Assembly (NCBI GenBank): GCA_947177515.1
Contig: CAMWUU010000030.1
Coordinates: 1-15,254 of the forward strand
Direction of reading: 5' to 3'
DNA: 15,254 nucleotides
Source of the DNA: an uncultured Lachnospiraceae bacterium
Lineage (GTDB): Bacteria; Bacillota; Clostridia; Lachnospirales; Lachnospiraceae
Position numbers and translations under genes: made by a program. Position 1 is the first letter of the stretch. Every line of letters begins with the position of its first letter. Below, piece by piece: positions 7,055 to 14,841 of the stretch. The notes beneath the pieces were generated by a model that saw only the letters and a program-made list of their open reading frames with translations, was not told where the DNA came from and did no database searches.

Positions 7055-8142
7055 AATTCCAAAACTTGGTAATGCTCTACTCTTTGTGCTTGATTGTTGT
7101 GTTTATCCTTGTTGCGGTTATCTTTATCGTGAACATCAGAATCGAGGAACCAAAGCAAATGCGAGGTTATTATGTATCTGTTGATGGCGTAAACATTACG
7201 GAACAGGGACTTATCATCCCATGGGGAGAGCTTGATCGGCGCGTCGTTACAAAACAAGGACTCCATAGTTTTTTTGCCCCTTATTATATGGCGGTTATTA
7301 TTCGTACAACATGGATCGCTTCTGTTATTTCCCTGCTGCTGTCTTTTGTGTTTGCCCATATTCTGACCCGCAGAATCATAAAGCCCATTGAAGAAACAGC
7401 GAACAGTCTTAAAAATGTTAGAGGGAAAACAAATTTTGCAGAGATAGCTTTTCCAAAGGAGCTTTCCGATATTGAAGTTGCCTTTCAGGAAGCGCAAAAG
7501 GAAATTGCCTGCCTGTACGCAGATTTTGAAAATCTAAGCTCGTTTATTTCCCATGAGCAGAGAAACTTTCTTGCGCTGCTGAGGGCTATGATACAGAATG
7601 AATGTCCTGCTGTAGGAGAACGGGCAACAGCGCAGCTTGACCGTATGGTAAAAAGTCTTGACGATATTCTTACCCTGTCTGAAAATGAAAGCAAGCTGGA
7701 AAAAGTGGATTTGTGCCTTATCTGTGGAATGGCAGCGGATGAATACAAAAGAATTTATAAAGATTTGTCGTTTGACTTTGATGAGGATGCCACTCTATAT
7801 ATTATAGCCCATGAACGGATGGTGTATCGGGCGGTGTCAAATTTGATTGAAAACGCTATTAAATATGGGGCGGACAAGCCTATTGCGGTATATGTTGGTA
7901 CACAGAAGGGATGTCCCTATGTATCTGTTGAGGATCAGGGGATTGGTATTTGTATGGAACAGCAAGAGAAAATTTTTGAAAGCCGCTATCGGATTGGGAG
8001 CCGAAAGAAAGACGGTTATGGCATAGGTCTTAGCCTTGTCCGCCATGTCGCGGAGCTGTGTGGCGGATTTGTATGGGTAGACAGTAAGCAAGACTGCGGC
8101 TCAAAATTTAAGATTGTCTTTCCAGCCTTTACACCGGATTAA
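7033..8142 (+). CDS. Sensor histidine kinase (VncS/VanS-like)
   Basis: A 369-residue membrane kinase. Two membrane helices (about 11-34 and 87-112) enclose a short external sensor loop of about 50 residues. A linker follows, then the H-box SHEQRN (H174, E175, N178), N-box NLIENAIKYG (270-279), G1 DQGIGI (301-306) and G2 GYGIGL (328-333), all expected for an active HATPase. The H-box has HExxN, the pattern tied to kinase and phosphatase activity, but Asn-Phe replaces the usual Thr-Pro after the arginine. The ATG at 7033 is preferred because AAAGGGG ends 8 bases before it. A TTG two codons earlier (7027) is in frame but only 2 bases from that site. It presumably senses an envelope-active compound and phosphorylates the regulator just upstream. 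The small sensor loop suggests sensing within the membrane or through the neighbouring transporter, which is inference. Confidence 0.92.
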   Translation: MEQFRKIKFQNLVMLYSLCLIVVFILVAVIFIVNIRIEEPKQMRGYYVSVDGVNITEQGLIIPWGELDRRVVTKQGLHSFFAPYYMAVIIRTTWIASVISLLLSFVFAHILTRRIIKPIEETANSLKNVRGKTNFAEIAFPKELSDIEVAFQEAQKEIACLYADFENLSSFISHEQRNFLALLRAMIQNECPAVGERATAQLDRMVKSLDDILTLSENESKLEKVDLCLICGMAADEYKRIYKDLSFDFDEDATLYIIAHERMVYRAVSNLIENAIKYGADKPIAVYVGTQKGCPYVSVEDQGIGICMEQQEKIFESRYRIGSRKKDGYGIGLSLVRHVAELCGGFVWVDSKQDCGSKFKIVFPAFTPD

Positions 8143-8167
8143 CATTACTTATGATAGACTGTATATC
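8139..8167 (+). promoter_or_regulatory. Possible internal promoter for the ABC genes
   Basis: TTAACA (8139-8144) overlaps the kinase stop codon and is 17 bases from TATATC (8162-8167). It could give separate expression of the permease, ATPase and small protein. TTAACATTA also occurs at the response-regulator promoter (6312-6320), but no second direct repeat is present here. Confidence 0.35.
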
Positions 8168-8212
8168 GAAAGCTGGCCGCGGGGTTTTCAATAGCACATA
8201 CAGGAGGATTTT

Positions 8213-9622
8213 ATGTATTTAATAGGACACGCACTCAAAAATATAGTGCGGAACAAAGGGTGGTATCTGCTGATTGGCACCGTATTGATCGTTAGCTTTA
8301 TGTCGGTCACGGTATCAGCTATGATACATTTCACAACAACAGCGGTTATTGATGATTATTCAGACCGCTTCGGCGCAAGTGTATATTTTACGCCCGATTT
8401 AAGAAAGCTGCTTACGCTTACAAAGCCTGATGAAAATGGTATGTACCATAATCCTGAAATCACCACAGAACAATACATTGTTTTTTCTAAATCTGACGCT
8501 GTAAAAAATACTCTCTTTCAAGGCTCCCGCCAAACATATAGCGACGGGCTTATTGGATTAGATCAGGGCGGAGAAGAACAGTTTTATGCTTCGGATGCTT
8601 GGAAGAACTTTACGGCAGCAGATTCACACGATGCGCAGCCACAAAGACAAGCGCCCAATACAACCGTTTTGGGCTATTCTGATAGTTCCATCATGGAAGA
8701 TTTTGTGATGGGACTTCGTGAACTTGACGAGGGTAACTTTTTTACAGCTCCCGGCGAGTGCATGGTGAGCAGGGATTTTGCTGACTTAAACGGCTTGAAG
8801 CTGGGTGATAGCTTTGATTTGCAGGACGTGAACAGTACGCAAGTAGCACCGCTCCATTTAACTGTCTGCGGAATTTATCTGGATATTACCACGCCGCAAC
8901 CAGACGGTACGGATTGGGCAGTCAATAATCGGCGCAACGAAATCCTCACCAGCTTTTCTACGCTTAAAGAACATAGTATTGAAGGACTTTATGTAACTGC
9001 GGTCTACTATTTGACAAGTCCTGACTTGGCATCCGAATTTGAAAGCTATGTACGGGAAAACGGCCTTAATGAAATCTATCATGTCAATGTGGACGCAGCA
9101 AGCTATAACAGTATTGTTAAACCCGTTGAGAGCCTGAAAAACATTTCCACTACTTTCCTGGTAGTGATTCTGCTGGCAGGTGGCGTGATTTTAATTTTGC
9201 TGTCAATGCTAGGCGTTCGGGAAAGAAAATATGAGATCGGTGTACTCCGTGCAATGGGTATGCAAAAGAGTAAGGTTGTGTTTGGATTGATCTGTGAATC
9301 TATCTGTGTTATGGTGCTGTGCCTGTGTATCGGTTTAGGTGTGGGTTGTGTAATCGCACAACCCGTATCAAATGCAATTATGGACGGGCAGGCTGATTTA
9401 GTGGAACAGCAGCCACAACCAAACTTTGGGGATATTCTTTCGAGTACGGTGGGCACAAATGAAACGGTGTCTGCCCTGCAGGAAGTGGAGATCATCTTAG
9501 CACCAGAGGGTATTGTGTTTATTGTCATGATTTCGTTGGCACTCGGTCTGCTTACAAATATTGCAGGTATTTTCTATATCACAAGATACGAACCTATGAA
9601 AATCCTGTCGGAAAGGAGCTGA
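8213..9622 (+). CDS. FtsX/MacB-type ABC transporter permease
   Basis: A 469-residue permease with the four-helix plan of the FtsX/MacB group: helix 1 at about 18-38, a long extracytoplasmic domain (about 40-305), then three C-terminal helices (about 312-332, 360-385, 434-456). Between helices 2 and 3 is the coupling segment RERKYEIGVLRAMGMQKSKV that contacts the ATPase. Such permeases do not usually form a bulk channel; they use ATP to move or expel molecules at the outer face, including antimicrobial peptides. A single permease is present, so it probably acts as a homodimer with the following ATPase. CAGGAGG precedes the ATG by about 5 bases. The kinase lies 70 bases upstream and the ATPase starts 4 bases after the stop. 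The layout resembles the Vex transporter with VncRS, which however has two permeases. Confidence 0.9.
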   Translation: MYLIGHALKNIVRNKGWYLLIGTVLIVSFMSVTVSAMIHFTTTAVIDDYSDRFGASVYFTPDLRKLLTLTKPDENGMYHNPEITTEQYIVFSKSDAVKNTLFQGSRQTYSDGLIGLDQGGEEQFYASDAWKNFTAADSHDAQPQRQAPNTTVLGYSDSSIMEDFVMGLRELDEGNFFTAPGECMVSRDFADLNGLKLGDSFDLQDVNSTQVAPLHLTVCGIYLDITTPQPDGTDWAVNNRRNEILTSFSTLKEHSIEGLYVTAVYYLTSPDLASEFESYVRENGLNEIYHVNVDAASYNSIVKPVESLKNISTTFLVVILLAGGVILILLSMLGVRERKYEIGVLRAMGMQKSKVVFGLICESICVMVLCLCIGLGVGCVIAQPVSNAIMDGQADLVEQQPQPNFGDILSSTVGTNETVSALQEVEIILAPEGIVFIVMISLALGLLTNIAGIFYITRYEPMKILSERS

Positions 9623-9626
9623 TACC

Positions 9627-10352
9627 ATGAGTATATTGCATTTGGATCATATATCATACGCCTATGAAAAATCAGGGACACCTGTATTGTGCGGTATCAC
9701 TGCGGATTTTGAGGTGGGGAAAATGTATGCTATTATCGGAAAATCCGGTGCTGGCAAAACAACATTACTATCTCTGATTTCGGGGCTTGATGTGTGTACG
9801 CAGGGAGCAATTTTCTATAACGGCGCGGATTTGAAAAGCATAAACAAGGACAGATACAGAGCGCAAAGTATCGGCGTGATTTTCCAAAACTATAATCTTC
9901 TGCTGGGTGCTTCTGCTGTCGAAAATGTTGTCCTTGCAATGAATTTGAGCGGTGATAAAAGCAGTAATAAAAAAGCTGCCGCATACAGTCTTTTAGAAAA
10001 GGTTGGTATTGACAGGGAAACCGCAGACAGAAAAATATTGAAGCTGTCCGGCGGCGAACAGCAGCGGACAGGCATAGCAAGGGCGCTGTCCCACAACCCG
10101 GATATTCTGATCGCAGACGAGCCGACAGGAAATTTGGATGAAAGAACAGAGGACGAGATTATGGCGCTCCTTTCGGGTCTTGTTAAGAATGAGAACCGCT
10201 GTGTTATCATAGTTACCCACTCCCACAAGGTTGCGTCCTGTGCCGATGAAGTGCTGGGCTTATCGGGCGGAAAGCTGACAACAGTAAATCAAAAAAACGC
10301 AGCCAACAGATCAGAATCAGGGAGAATACAGTTGAAAGGAGGTACACTATGA
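9627..10352 (+). CDS. ABC transporter ATP-binding protein (MacB/LolD type)
   Basis: A 241-residue ATPase with all nucleotide-binding motifs: Walker A GKSGAGKTT (38-46), Q-loop FQNYN (Q87), signature LSGGEQQR (140-147), Walker B ILIADEPTGNLD (D164, E165) and switch histidine H198 in VTHSH. The LSGGEQQR plus ADEPTGNLD combination is typical of the MacB/LolD/BceA group that pairs with FtsX-type permeases, which fits the gene immediately before it. GGAAAGGAG lies 6-14 bases before the ATG. The last codons overlap the next gene by 4 bases (ATGA), so the ATPase and the small acidic protein are translationally coupled. Confidence 0.95.
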   Translation: MSILHLDHISYAYEKSGTPVLCGITADFEVGKMYAIIGKSGAGKTTLLSLISGLDVCTQGAIFYNGADLKSINKDRYRAQSIGVIFQNYNLLLGASAVENVVLAMNLSGDKSSNKKAAAYSLLEKVGIDRETADRKILKLSGGEQQRTGIARALSHNPDILIADEPTGNLDERTEDEIMALLSGLVKNENRCVIIVTHSHKVASCADEVLGLSGGKLTTVNQKNAANRSESGRIQLKGGTL

Positions 10353-10723
10353 AAAAATCCTATAAGGTTATATTATTGTGCGTTTGTGTTGCCCTTATCT
10401 TTGTCCTGCTGGGATTTGGAATAGGGAGAATGACAAATACAACTCAGACAACAGACAGCAATCAGGGGATCCATGCCAGTAACAGTAATACTGGGAGCAA
10501 AGCCGGGGATAGCAGCCAAAAAAACAGTGTTGATAATACTGAAAGCGGGATCAAGGATAACAGCCCTGACACCAATTTTGATAATACCCAGGGCAAAGGA
10601 AACGGCGTAGAAGTCCGTTTCAAGGACGGAAACGTATGGACGATTTTTATAGACCCGTCTTTGCTGGGCGATGATTTTGATTGGGACAATTATGATTTCG
10701 ATTGGACAGGCGATCACGAATAA
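10349..10723 (+). CDS. Small membrane-anchored or secreted protein with acidic C-terminus, unknown function
   Basis: A 124-residue protein. Residues 1-6 are basic (MKKSYK) and 7-27 form a hydrophobic helix that is either a signal peptide or an anchor; there is no lipobox cysteine at its end. Residues 28-83 are a low-complexity Ser/Asn/Asp/Gly/Thr linker. A short ordered region follows (VEVRFKDGNVWTIFIDPSLL), and the end is strikingly acidic and aromatic (DDFDWDNYDFDWTGDHE). I recognise no family. It is the last gene of the two-component/ABC operon, with a GGAGG ahead of the ATG and a 4-base overlap with the ATPase stop, so it is made together with the transporter. An external acidic tail could capture a cationic peptide for the exporter or modulate the kinase; this is inference from charge and position. 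Confidence 0.8.
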   Translation: MKKSYKVILLCVCVALIFVLLGFGIGRMTNTTQTTDSNQGIHASNSNTGSKAGDSSQKNSVDNTESGIKDNSPDTNFDNTQGKGNGVEVRFKDGNVWTIFIDPSLLGDDFDWDNYDFDWTGDHE

Positions 10724-10748
10724 AACATAGCAGACCGTAATTGGTAAA

Positions 10749-10782
10749 GAGGGTGCTGCAGCGTTTGTGCTGCAACGCCCTC
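10749..10782 (+). terminator. GC-rich hairpin at the end of the two-component/ABC operon
   Basis: Two 15-base arms (10749-10763 and 10768-10782) pair with one mismatch and two G-T wobbles around a TTTG loop, 25 bases after the stop of the small acidic protein. The stem begins GAGGG and closes CCCTC. There is no T-run after it (TATCCATTAG follows), so termination could be weak or partial. Confidence 0.55.
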
Positions 10783-10904
10783 TATCCATTAGATTAACAT
10801 ATGCGGGAAAAATGGAATTCGCCGTTTGAATATTCTGCAAAAACGGTTAGGGTAGAAAAGTTTCCTGTTGGTTAACTTTTCGTTCTAAATCAAATTCTGC
10901 TCCA

Positions 10905-10933
10905 TTGTTTTTTGATTCAAGATTTTTTATAAT
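10905..10933 (+). promoter_or_regulatory. Promoter of the XRE-TPR regulator/ABC operon
   Basis: TTGTTT (10905-10910) and a perfect TATAAT (10928-10933) are separated by 17 bases. They lie just before AGGAGG and the ATG at 10954, giving a short leader of about 15 bases. Confidence 0.55.
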
Positions 10934-10953
10934 GTTATCAGGAGGTAGAACAA

Positions 10954-11979
10954 ATGAAAGAAATAAATCTTGGTCGTATCTTGATTGAAAACCGTCACAG
11001 GTTAGGAATTACGCAAGATGATTTAGCCGCCTATATGGGCGTTTCAAAAGCTGCCGTGTCAAAGTGGGAAACGGGCACCACCTATCCAGATATAACCTTG
11101 CTTCCTAAGCTTGCTGATTATTTCAATATCAGTATTGATAAATTGATAGGCTATGAACCTCAAATGACACGGGAGGAAATACGGAAGATTTATAACCAGC
11201 TATCAAAGGAATTTGTTTCGCAGCCTATAGAACAGGTACTGGAACATTGCCATCAGATCACCAAAAAATATTTTTCCTGCTTCCCTCTTTTATATCAAAT
11301 TGGCAGTTTATATGTTAATTATGGAATTATGGCTGGGGAAAAGGAAAAAATTAAAAAAATTTATGAGGATGCTAAAGAATTGTTTGAACGTGTCAAGACG
11401 GGGACGGATGATATTGATTTAGCAAAGCAGGCGTTGAATATGGAAGCTTTGTGTATGCTATCACTTAGCCGTCCAAATGACGTGCTGGACTTATTGGGTA
11501 AACCAGATTTTTCTATGACAGCACCAGAACCATTATTGGCTTGCGCATATCAGCAGCTAGGAAAATATAAAGAAGCGAAGGAAATCCTGCAGGTAGCAAT
11601 TTATTATCATATGCTTGTGATAATGAATCTGTTTTCCATTTATCTGGGGCTATGCCTTGATAATAAGGAGCGTTTTGATGAAACCTATCAAAAAGCTATC
11701 CGTATAGCAGATACGTTTCAGCTTGGGAAGCTGCATCCGAGTATCCTTTTAAGTTTTTATCTGACAGCCTCACAGGGATATATGAAGCTGGGGGATACAG
11801 GAAAAACGCTTGACATACTGGAGCAGTACACGTTTTTGGCAACCAGCCCGATATATCCGTTACATTTGCATGGCGATAATTTTTTTGACTTAGTAGATAG
11901 TTGGTTAGAGGATACGATACCCTTGCGCTCGGTGATGTTCTTCCACGGGATTCTAAAACAATCCGGGAAAATATTTTAA
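10954..11979 (+). CDS. XRE-family transcriptional regulator with TPR-like C-terminal domain (frame shortened by frameshift)
   Basis: As it stands the frame gives 341 residues. Residues 7-62 are a Cro/C1-type helix-turn-helix (LGITQDDLAAYMGVSKAAVSKWETG). The rest consists of helical repeats with alternating Leu, Tyr and Ala (for example ACAYQQLGKYKEAKEILQVA), like the TPR domains of peptide-responsive regulators. The final 18 residues after P323 do not look native: the -1 frame from 11922 continues as coherent helical protein for 51 codons to 12075. Restoring one base in the CCC run at 11920-11922 gives 374 residues. The DNA-binding domain and most of the TPR part are intact, so the product may still bind DNA. 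It probably controls the three membrane/ABC genes directly downstream. The start is set by AGGAGG 7 bases ahead of the ATG. Whether it senses a peptide is inferred from domain type only. Confidence 0.85.
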   Translation: MKEINLGRILIENRHRLGITQDDLAAYMGVSKAAVSKWETGTTYPDITLLPKLADYFNISIDKLIGYEPQMTREEIRKIYNQLSKEFVSQPIEQVLEHCHQITKKYFSCFPLLYQIGSLYVNYGIMAGEKEKIKKIYEDAKELFERVKTGTDDIDLAKQALNMEALCMLSLSRPNDVLDLLGKPDFSMTAPEPLLACAYQQLGKYKEAKEILQVAIYYHMLVIMNLFSIYLGLCLDNKERFDETYQKAIRIADTFQLGKLHPSILLSFYLTASQGYMKLGDTGKTLDILEQYTFLATSPIYPLHLHGDNFFDLVDSWLEDTIPLRSVMFFHGILKQSGKIF

Positions 11980-12077
11980 AATCAATAGAAAATAATGAGA
12001 TTTTTCTCACACTCCAAAATAATTCACGTTTTCAAAATATGATTCAGAAATTGAAACAATCACAACAAATTAAGTAA
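11922..12077 (+). pseudogene. Displaced C-terminal coding segment of the XRE-TPR regulator
   Basis: Reading from 11922 in the -1 frame relative to the regulator gives LALGDVLPRDSKTIRENILK followed by about 30 more residues ending in KLKQSQQIK and TAA at 12075-12077. The segment has normal helical, charged composition and no stop. It ends 18 nt before the start of the next gene, as expected for an operon. A single base lost from a C4 run (now CCC at 11920-11922) would explain it; a sequencing error or a phase-variable switch are alternatives. Confidence 0.7.
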
Positions 12078-12095
12078 GATAAGGAGATTTTGATT

Positions 12096-12422
12096 ATGAT
12101 TCGAAAACTTATAAAAAGTATACTTGGTGAAAATTTCACGAAAAATAACGCAAAACTGGCAAGTGTAAATTTTGGAATTATTCTTTTAATGTTTTTGGTT
12201 TCGGGTATTATGCTTTTCTTTTTACCGGAACAGATACCGATACTTCATAACGGGACAACTGAGTACCCGATTCCTACTACATTAGGAGTCTGGCTCTTTC
12301 CAATTATTGCATTGGTAATTAATATTTCTTTTATAAAGCAAAACCGCTTGTCAAAGATCAACAGTATTATTTTTGCTGTACTTCTGGTGGCTATGGTAGC
12401 TTTCTATTTTAGTTTTATATAA
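12096..12422 (+). CDS. Small DUF1648-like membrane protein
   Basis: A 108-residue protein with three hydrophobic segments (about 23-43, 62-80, 90-108). LPEQIPIL at 43-50, right after the first helix, matches the LPxxIPxH-type signature of DUF1648, the N-terminal domain of SdpI-like immunity proteins; the usual histidine is shifted by one position (IPILHNG). It is a short version, with no further SdpI helices. The ATG at 12096 is preferred, with AAGGAG nine bases upstream; a TTG at 12090 is in frame but too close to it. It lies between the XRE-TPR regulator (18 nt from the restored stop) and the permease (10 nt), so it is part of the operon. An immunity or signal-relay role is inferred from SdpI only. 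Confidence 0.75.
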   Translation: MIRKLIKSILGENFTKNNAKLASVNFGIILLMFLVSGIMLFFLPEQIPILHNGTTEYPIPTTLGVWLFPIIALVINISFIKQNRLSKINSIIFAVLLVAMVAFYFSFI

Positions 12423-12432
12423 AGAGATTCGC

Positions 12433-13851
12433 ATGAACGCAATATATAGAATTCTGTTAAGTACCAAAAACTCTTTTGTAGTAAAAGCATCCTGCGCTAT
12501 GGTAGGAATTTATGCGGGATATTTGTTTTGGTATATGTTTCACCAGTTTTTTTCAGGGGCAGCAGATCATTACGGGCTGATTGTAACCGTTATATCACTA
12601 GGAATTGATATCTTTATAGCGATATATAACTTGCCGGGACAATTATGTAACAACTATTGTATTAAGAATATTCTGTTTTACCCGATTCCTGTCAGAATTA
12701 TTCTTATCACCCTGCTAGGGCGCATGTTTGCTTTGCAGCTTGGAATCTGTATGGCATTGACATATCCACAGTTTATTTTTAAAAATAGTTGGTCTGCAAT
12801 GGAAAATATTTTAGCCAGTATGGTAGTAATCAGTGCTATGGACTTTGTGATTGTACTTTGCGTTGTTGTTATCAGCAGGATATTTTCAAATAAGATTGTG
12901 GGATATGCTTTCGCAATGTTTCAGTATGTTTCAATTTTGTTAGTCGTTGTATTGGTTGGAAATATAATTGCTTTAGGGCTTACCCAGCCAGATTTTTTAT
13001 TATGGATAAATGAAAGAGTAACCCTTGCAAATATTTTCCTGTTTGCAGTTCCGTTTACTGTTTTATTGGGAATTGCCATGACCATAGTTTTTAAATATTG
13101 GTATATCAGGGGATATTTGAATGTTCAGAGTTTTTATAAACAGGTAGCGAAAAAGCATGGTTCCATTATACGGATAGGACATCCCTATTTTTTGGTTGAA
13201 TGGAAGCGTGTCTTACAAAATAAAGAACTACTATTTTTTTCAAGTTTTAAAAGCGTGTTAACTGTTATCGCTTTGTGCCATTTACTGGTTACAAATCTGG
13301 GGCAGATTGCACTTGGTGAGAAATATGTAATAGAGTTATTTTTGTTGGTAGCATGTTGTGGGACAAATACAATTTCCAGTACAGCCTATTCCAGTGATTA
13401 CAATAGAGAATATTATGCTTTTCTTCCTGTTTCCCCAAGACGAATGTTCTTATGGAAAACGATACTGGGATTTTTATGGGGCGAAGCCATGATATTATTT
13501 TTTGGACTGGTAATCATTGTGCTGGATAATATACCTGTATTAGACTTTTTTCTGCTTTTTATATATGGCACTTCTATGAATTATGCCTGTTCCTGGTTTG
13601 GCGTATTTTTAGATTTGAAAATGCCGCGAACAGTCAATAGTACGAATGAACTACTACATGGAAATATAAGCAAGGTAATTGTCCTGATTGTGGCGATGGC
13701 AATCACAATAGGAAATTTTTATCTTGTTGGCAATCATATGCTATCTGTTCCGCTGCTCCCTTTTTTGATTATTATAAATGTATTTATAGTAAGTGCGGAA
13801 TTATGTTATTGGTTCGTTTGCAAAGGAGCTTTTGATGATACGAATAAATGA
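12433..13851 (+). CDS. ABC-2-like transporter permease (polytopic membrane protein)
   Basis: A 472-residue protein with about ten to twelve hydrophobic segments and no large soluble domain. It has the general form of bacterial ABC-2 exporter permeases, often with the two six-helix halves fused. A short cytoplasmic stretch (about 235-265, IRIGHPYFLVEWKRVLQNK) separates the halves. It also resembles permeases of peptide or bacteriocin export and immunity loci, but the sequence carries no signature of substrate. The ribosome binding site before ATG 12433 is weak (AAAGAG), so it may depend on translation of the upstream small membrane gene. Its end overlaps the ATPase start by 17 bases, which strongly supports pairing of the two. 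Confidence 0.8.
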   Translation: MNAIYRILLSTKNSFVVKASCAMVGIYAGYLFWYMFHQFFSGAADHYGLIVTVISLGIDIFIAIYNLPGQLCNNYCIKNILFYPIPVRIILITLLGRMFALQLGICMALTYPQFIFKNSWSAMENILASMVVISAMDFVIVLCVVVISRIFSNKIVGYAFAMFQYVSILLVVVLVGNIIALGLTQPDFLLWINERVTLANIFLFAVPFTVLLGIAMTIVFKYWYIRGYLNVQSFYKQVAKKHGSIIRIGHPYFLVEWKRVLQNKELLFFSSFKSVLTVIALCHLLVTNLGQIALGEKYVIELFLLVACCGTNTISSTAYSSDYNREYYAFLPVSPRRMFLWKTILGFLWGEAMILFFGLVIIVLDNIPVLDFFLLFIYGTSMNYACSWFGVFLDLKMPRTVNSTNELLHGNISKVIVLIVAMAITIGNFYLVGNHMLSVPLLPFLIIINVFIVSAELCYWFVCKGAFDDTNK

Positions 13852-14527
13852 ATTGTCAAAGAAGTATAACGACAGAATTATATTTGAAAATGTATCCTGC
13901 TTACTGGATGACCATCATATTTATAGCTTGGTGGGAGGGAATGGCATTGGAAAATCCACATTACTGAATGCGATCACACAACCATACTGCATAGATACTG
14001 GAATTATAGAAATTGATCATATTGATAACCGAAAATTTGAATCTAAATTCCACTTTTTCTATGTTCCAGATAATAAGGATATGTTTTTGAATTTAACAGG
14101 CAGGGAATATTTGAGATTTGTAGCAAAATTGTACCGTCAAACTTCTAAAAAATCCTCTGAAAAACTTCAAAAACTATTATGTGCCTTTCATTTCGGGCAG
14201 TCATTTGATGAATACATTGGTAATTATTCTTTGGGTATGAAACAGAAAATCTATTTAATGGCAGCATTTCTCTCCGGTGCAGGAAACTTAATTTTAGATG
14301 AACCTTTTAACGGTCTTGACCCGGAATGTATTGCTATTTTAAAACAAATATTGATTGAGCACCGAAATGCGGGAAACCTTGTATTGTTTTCAATCCATAA
14401 TCTTGACCTGGTTGCGAATTTTTGCGATGATGTTATTTTTATTGATAAACAGAGAAATATTTCACAATTCCGTAATCCGAAGGATTTTAAGCAACTTGAA
14501 ACGCTATTTTTTCAAAAATGTGTATAG
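13835..14527 (+). CDS. ABC transporter ATP-binding protein (ABC-2 exporter type)
   Basis: A 230-residue ATPase with Walker A GGNGIGKST (34-42), signature YSLGMKQK (131-138), Walker B LILDEPFNGLD (D155, E156) and switch histidine H188 in FSIHNLD. The SLGMKQK signature is typical of CcmA/NatA-type ATPases that pair with ABC-2 permeases. The usual Gln of the Q-loop is replaced in YVPDNKDMF by Asp or Asn, seen in some members of this group. An in-frame ATG at 13793 lies inside the permease gene without a ribosome binding site, so the start at 13835 is used: AAAGGAG ends 6 bases before it. It is the last gene of the XRE-TPR/DUF1648-like/ABC operon and should energise the permease just upstream. 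Confidence 0.92.
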   Translation: MIRINELSKKYNDRIIFENVSCLLDDHHIYSLVGGNGIGKSTLLNAITQPYCIDTGIIEIDHIDNRKFESKFHFFYVPDNKDMFLNLTGREYLRFVAKLYRQTSKKSSEKLQKLLCAFHFGQSFDEYIGNYSLGMKQKIYLMAAFLSGAGNLILDEPFNGLDPECIAILKQILIEHRNAGNLVLFSIHNLDLVANFCDDVIFIDKQRNISQFRNPKDFKQLETLFFQKCV

Positions 14528-14636
14528 TATAAATATATATAGTATAATAGCTGGTTTTAAAGATATGATATTGAACAACACTATTATATTTATAGATAAT
14601 AAAAAGTAACTGTCAACCATGTAATGCCCTATGGGG

Positions 14637-14693
14637 AAGAAAGGGGGGATCTGTCCGGGCGACCAGCGGCGGGCCGGAAGCCGCCCCTTTCTT
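14637..14693. other. GC-rich structured element (10-bp outer stem with inner hairpin)
   Basis: AAGAAAGGGG (14637-14646) pairs perfectly with CCCCTTTCTT (14684-14693). Between them GCGGC (14666-14670) can pair with GCCGC (14680-14684), sharing one base with the outer arm. The composition differs sharply from the AT-rich DNA before it. It could be a structured RNA, a single-strand DNA fold or a terminator, although only TTTCTT follows the stem on the plus strand. Confidence 0.45.
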
Positions 14694-14703
14694 AGAGGGA
14701 TGG

Positions 14704-14841
14704 ATGGAGGATTGCAAACTGACCATTTGTAATGGGCGCGGGGCTAAAAAAGTTGCTGCCCCAACTTCGTCTGGTGCACATTGCCCTGAAGATGTTGGAT
14801 ATAAAATTAAGGAACTTAATAGCCTTATAGTGAGTGCCTAG
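14704..14841 (+). CDS. Possible 45-residue small protein, unrecognised
   Basis: ATG at 14704 follows GAGGG (14695-14699) at a short distance and runs 45 codons to TAG. The product has three cysteines (C4, C9, C29) and looks like a real protein end (ICNGRGAKK, then GAHCPEDVGYKIKELNSLIV). It sits directly after the GC-rich foldable element. Composition and codon use are unlike the ABC genes before it. It may be a small mobile-element protein or the remnant of a longer gene. Confidence 0.35.
   Translation: MEDCKLTICNGRGAKKVAAPTSSGAHCPEDVGYKIKELNSLIVSA

Noticed and set aside
6991..7497. 168-codon minus-strand frame opposite the histidine kinase
   Set aside because: It is the antisense of a gene with complete kinase motifs.
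10373..10840. 155-codon minus-strand frame opposite the small acidic protein
   Set aside because: The plus-strand gene has GGAGG, a 4-base overlap with the ATPase and a clear membrane segment; the antisense frame also runs through the hairpin at 10749-10782.
10801..10875. 24-codon plus-strand frame between the two operons, considered as a signalling peptide for the XRE-TPR regulator
   Set aside because: No ribosome binding site before the ATG and no signal-like sequence; likely chance.
11920..11923. Programmed -1 ribosomal frameshifting in the regulator
   Set aside because: The bases around the CCC codon do not form a classic X-XXY-YYZ slippery heptamer and no strong downstream stem was seen; a plain one-base deletion is simpler.
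14355..14609. 84-codon plus-strand frame overlapping the end of the second ATPase
   Set aside because: Its first two thirds are a shadow frame of the ATPase and the rest is AT-rich sequence without features.
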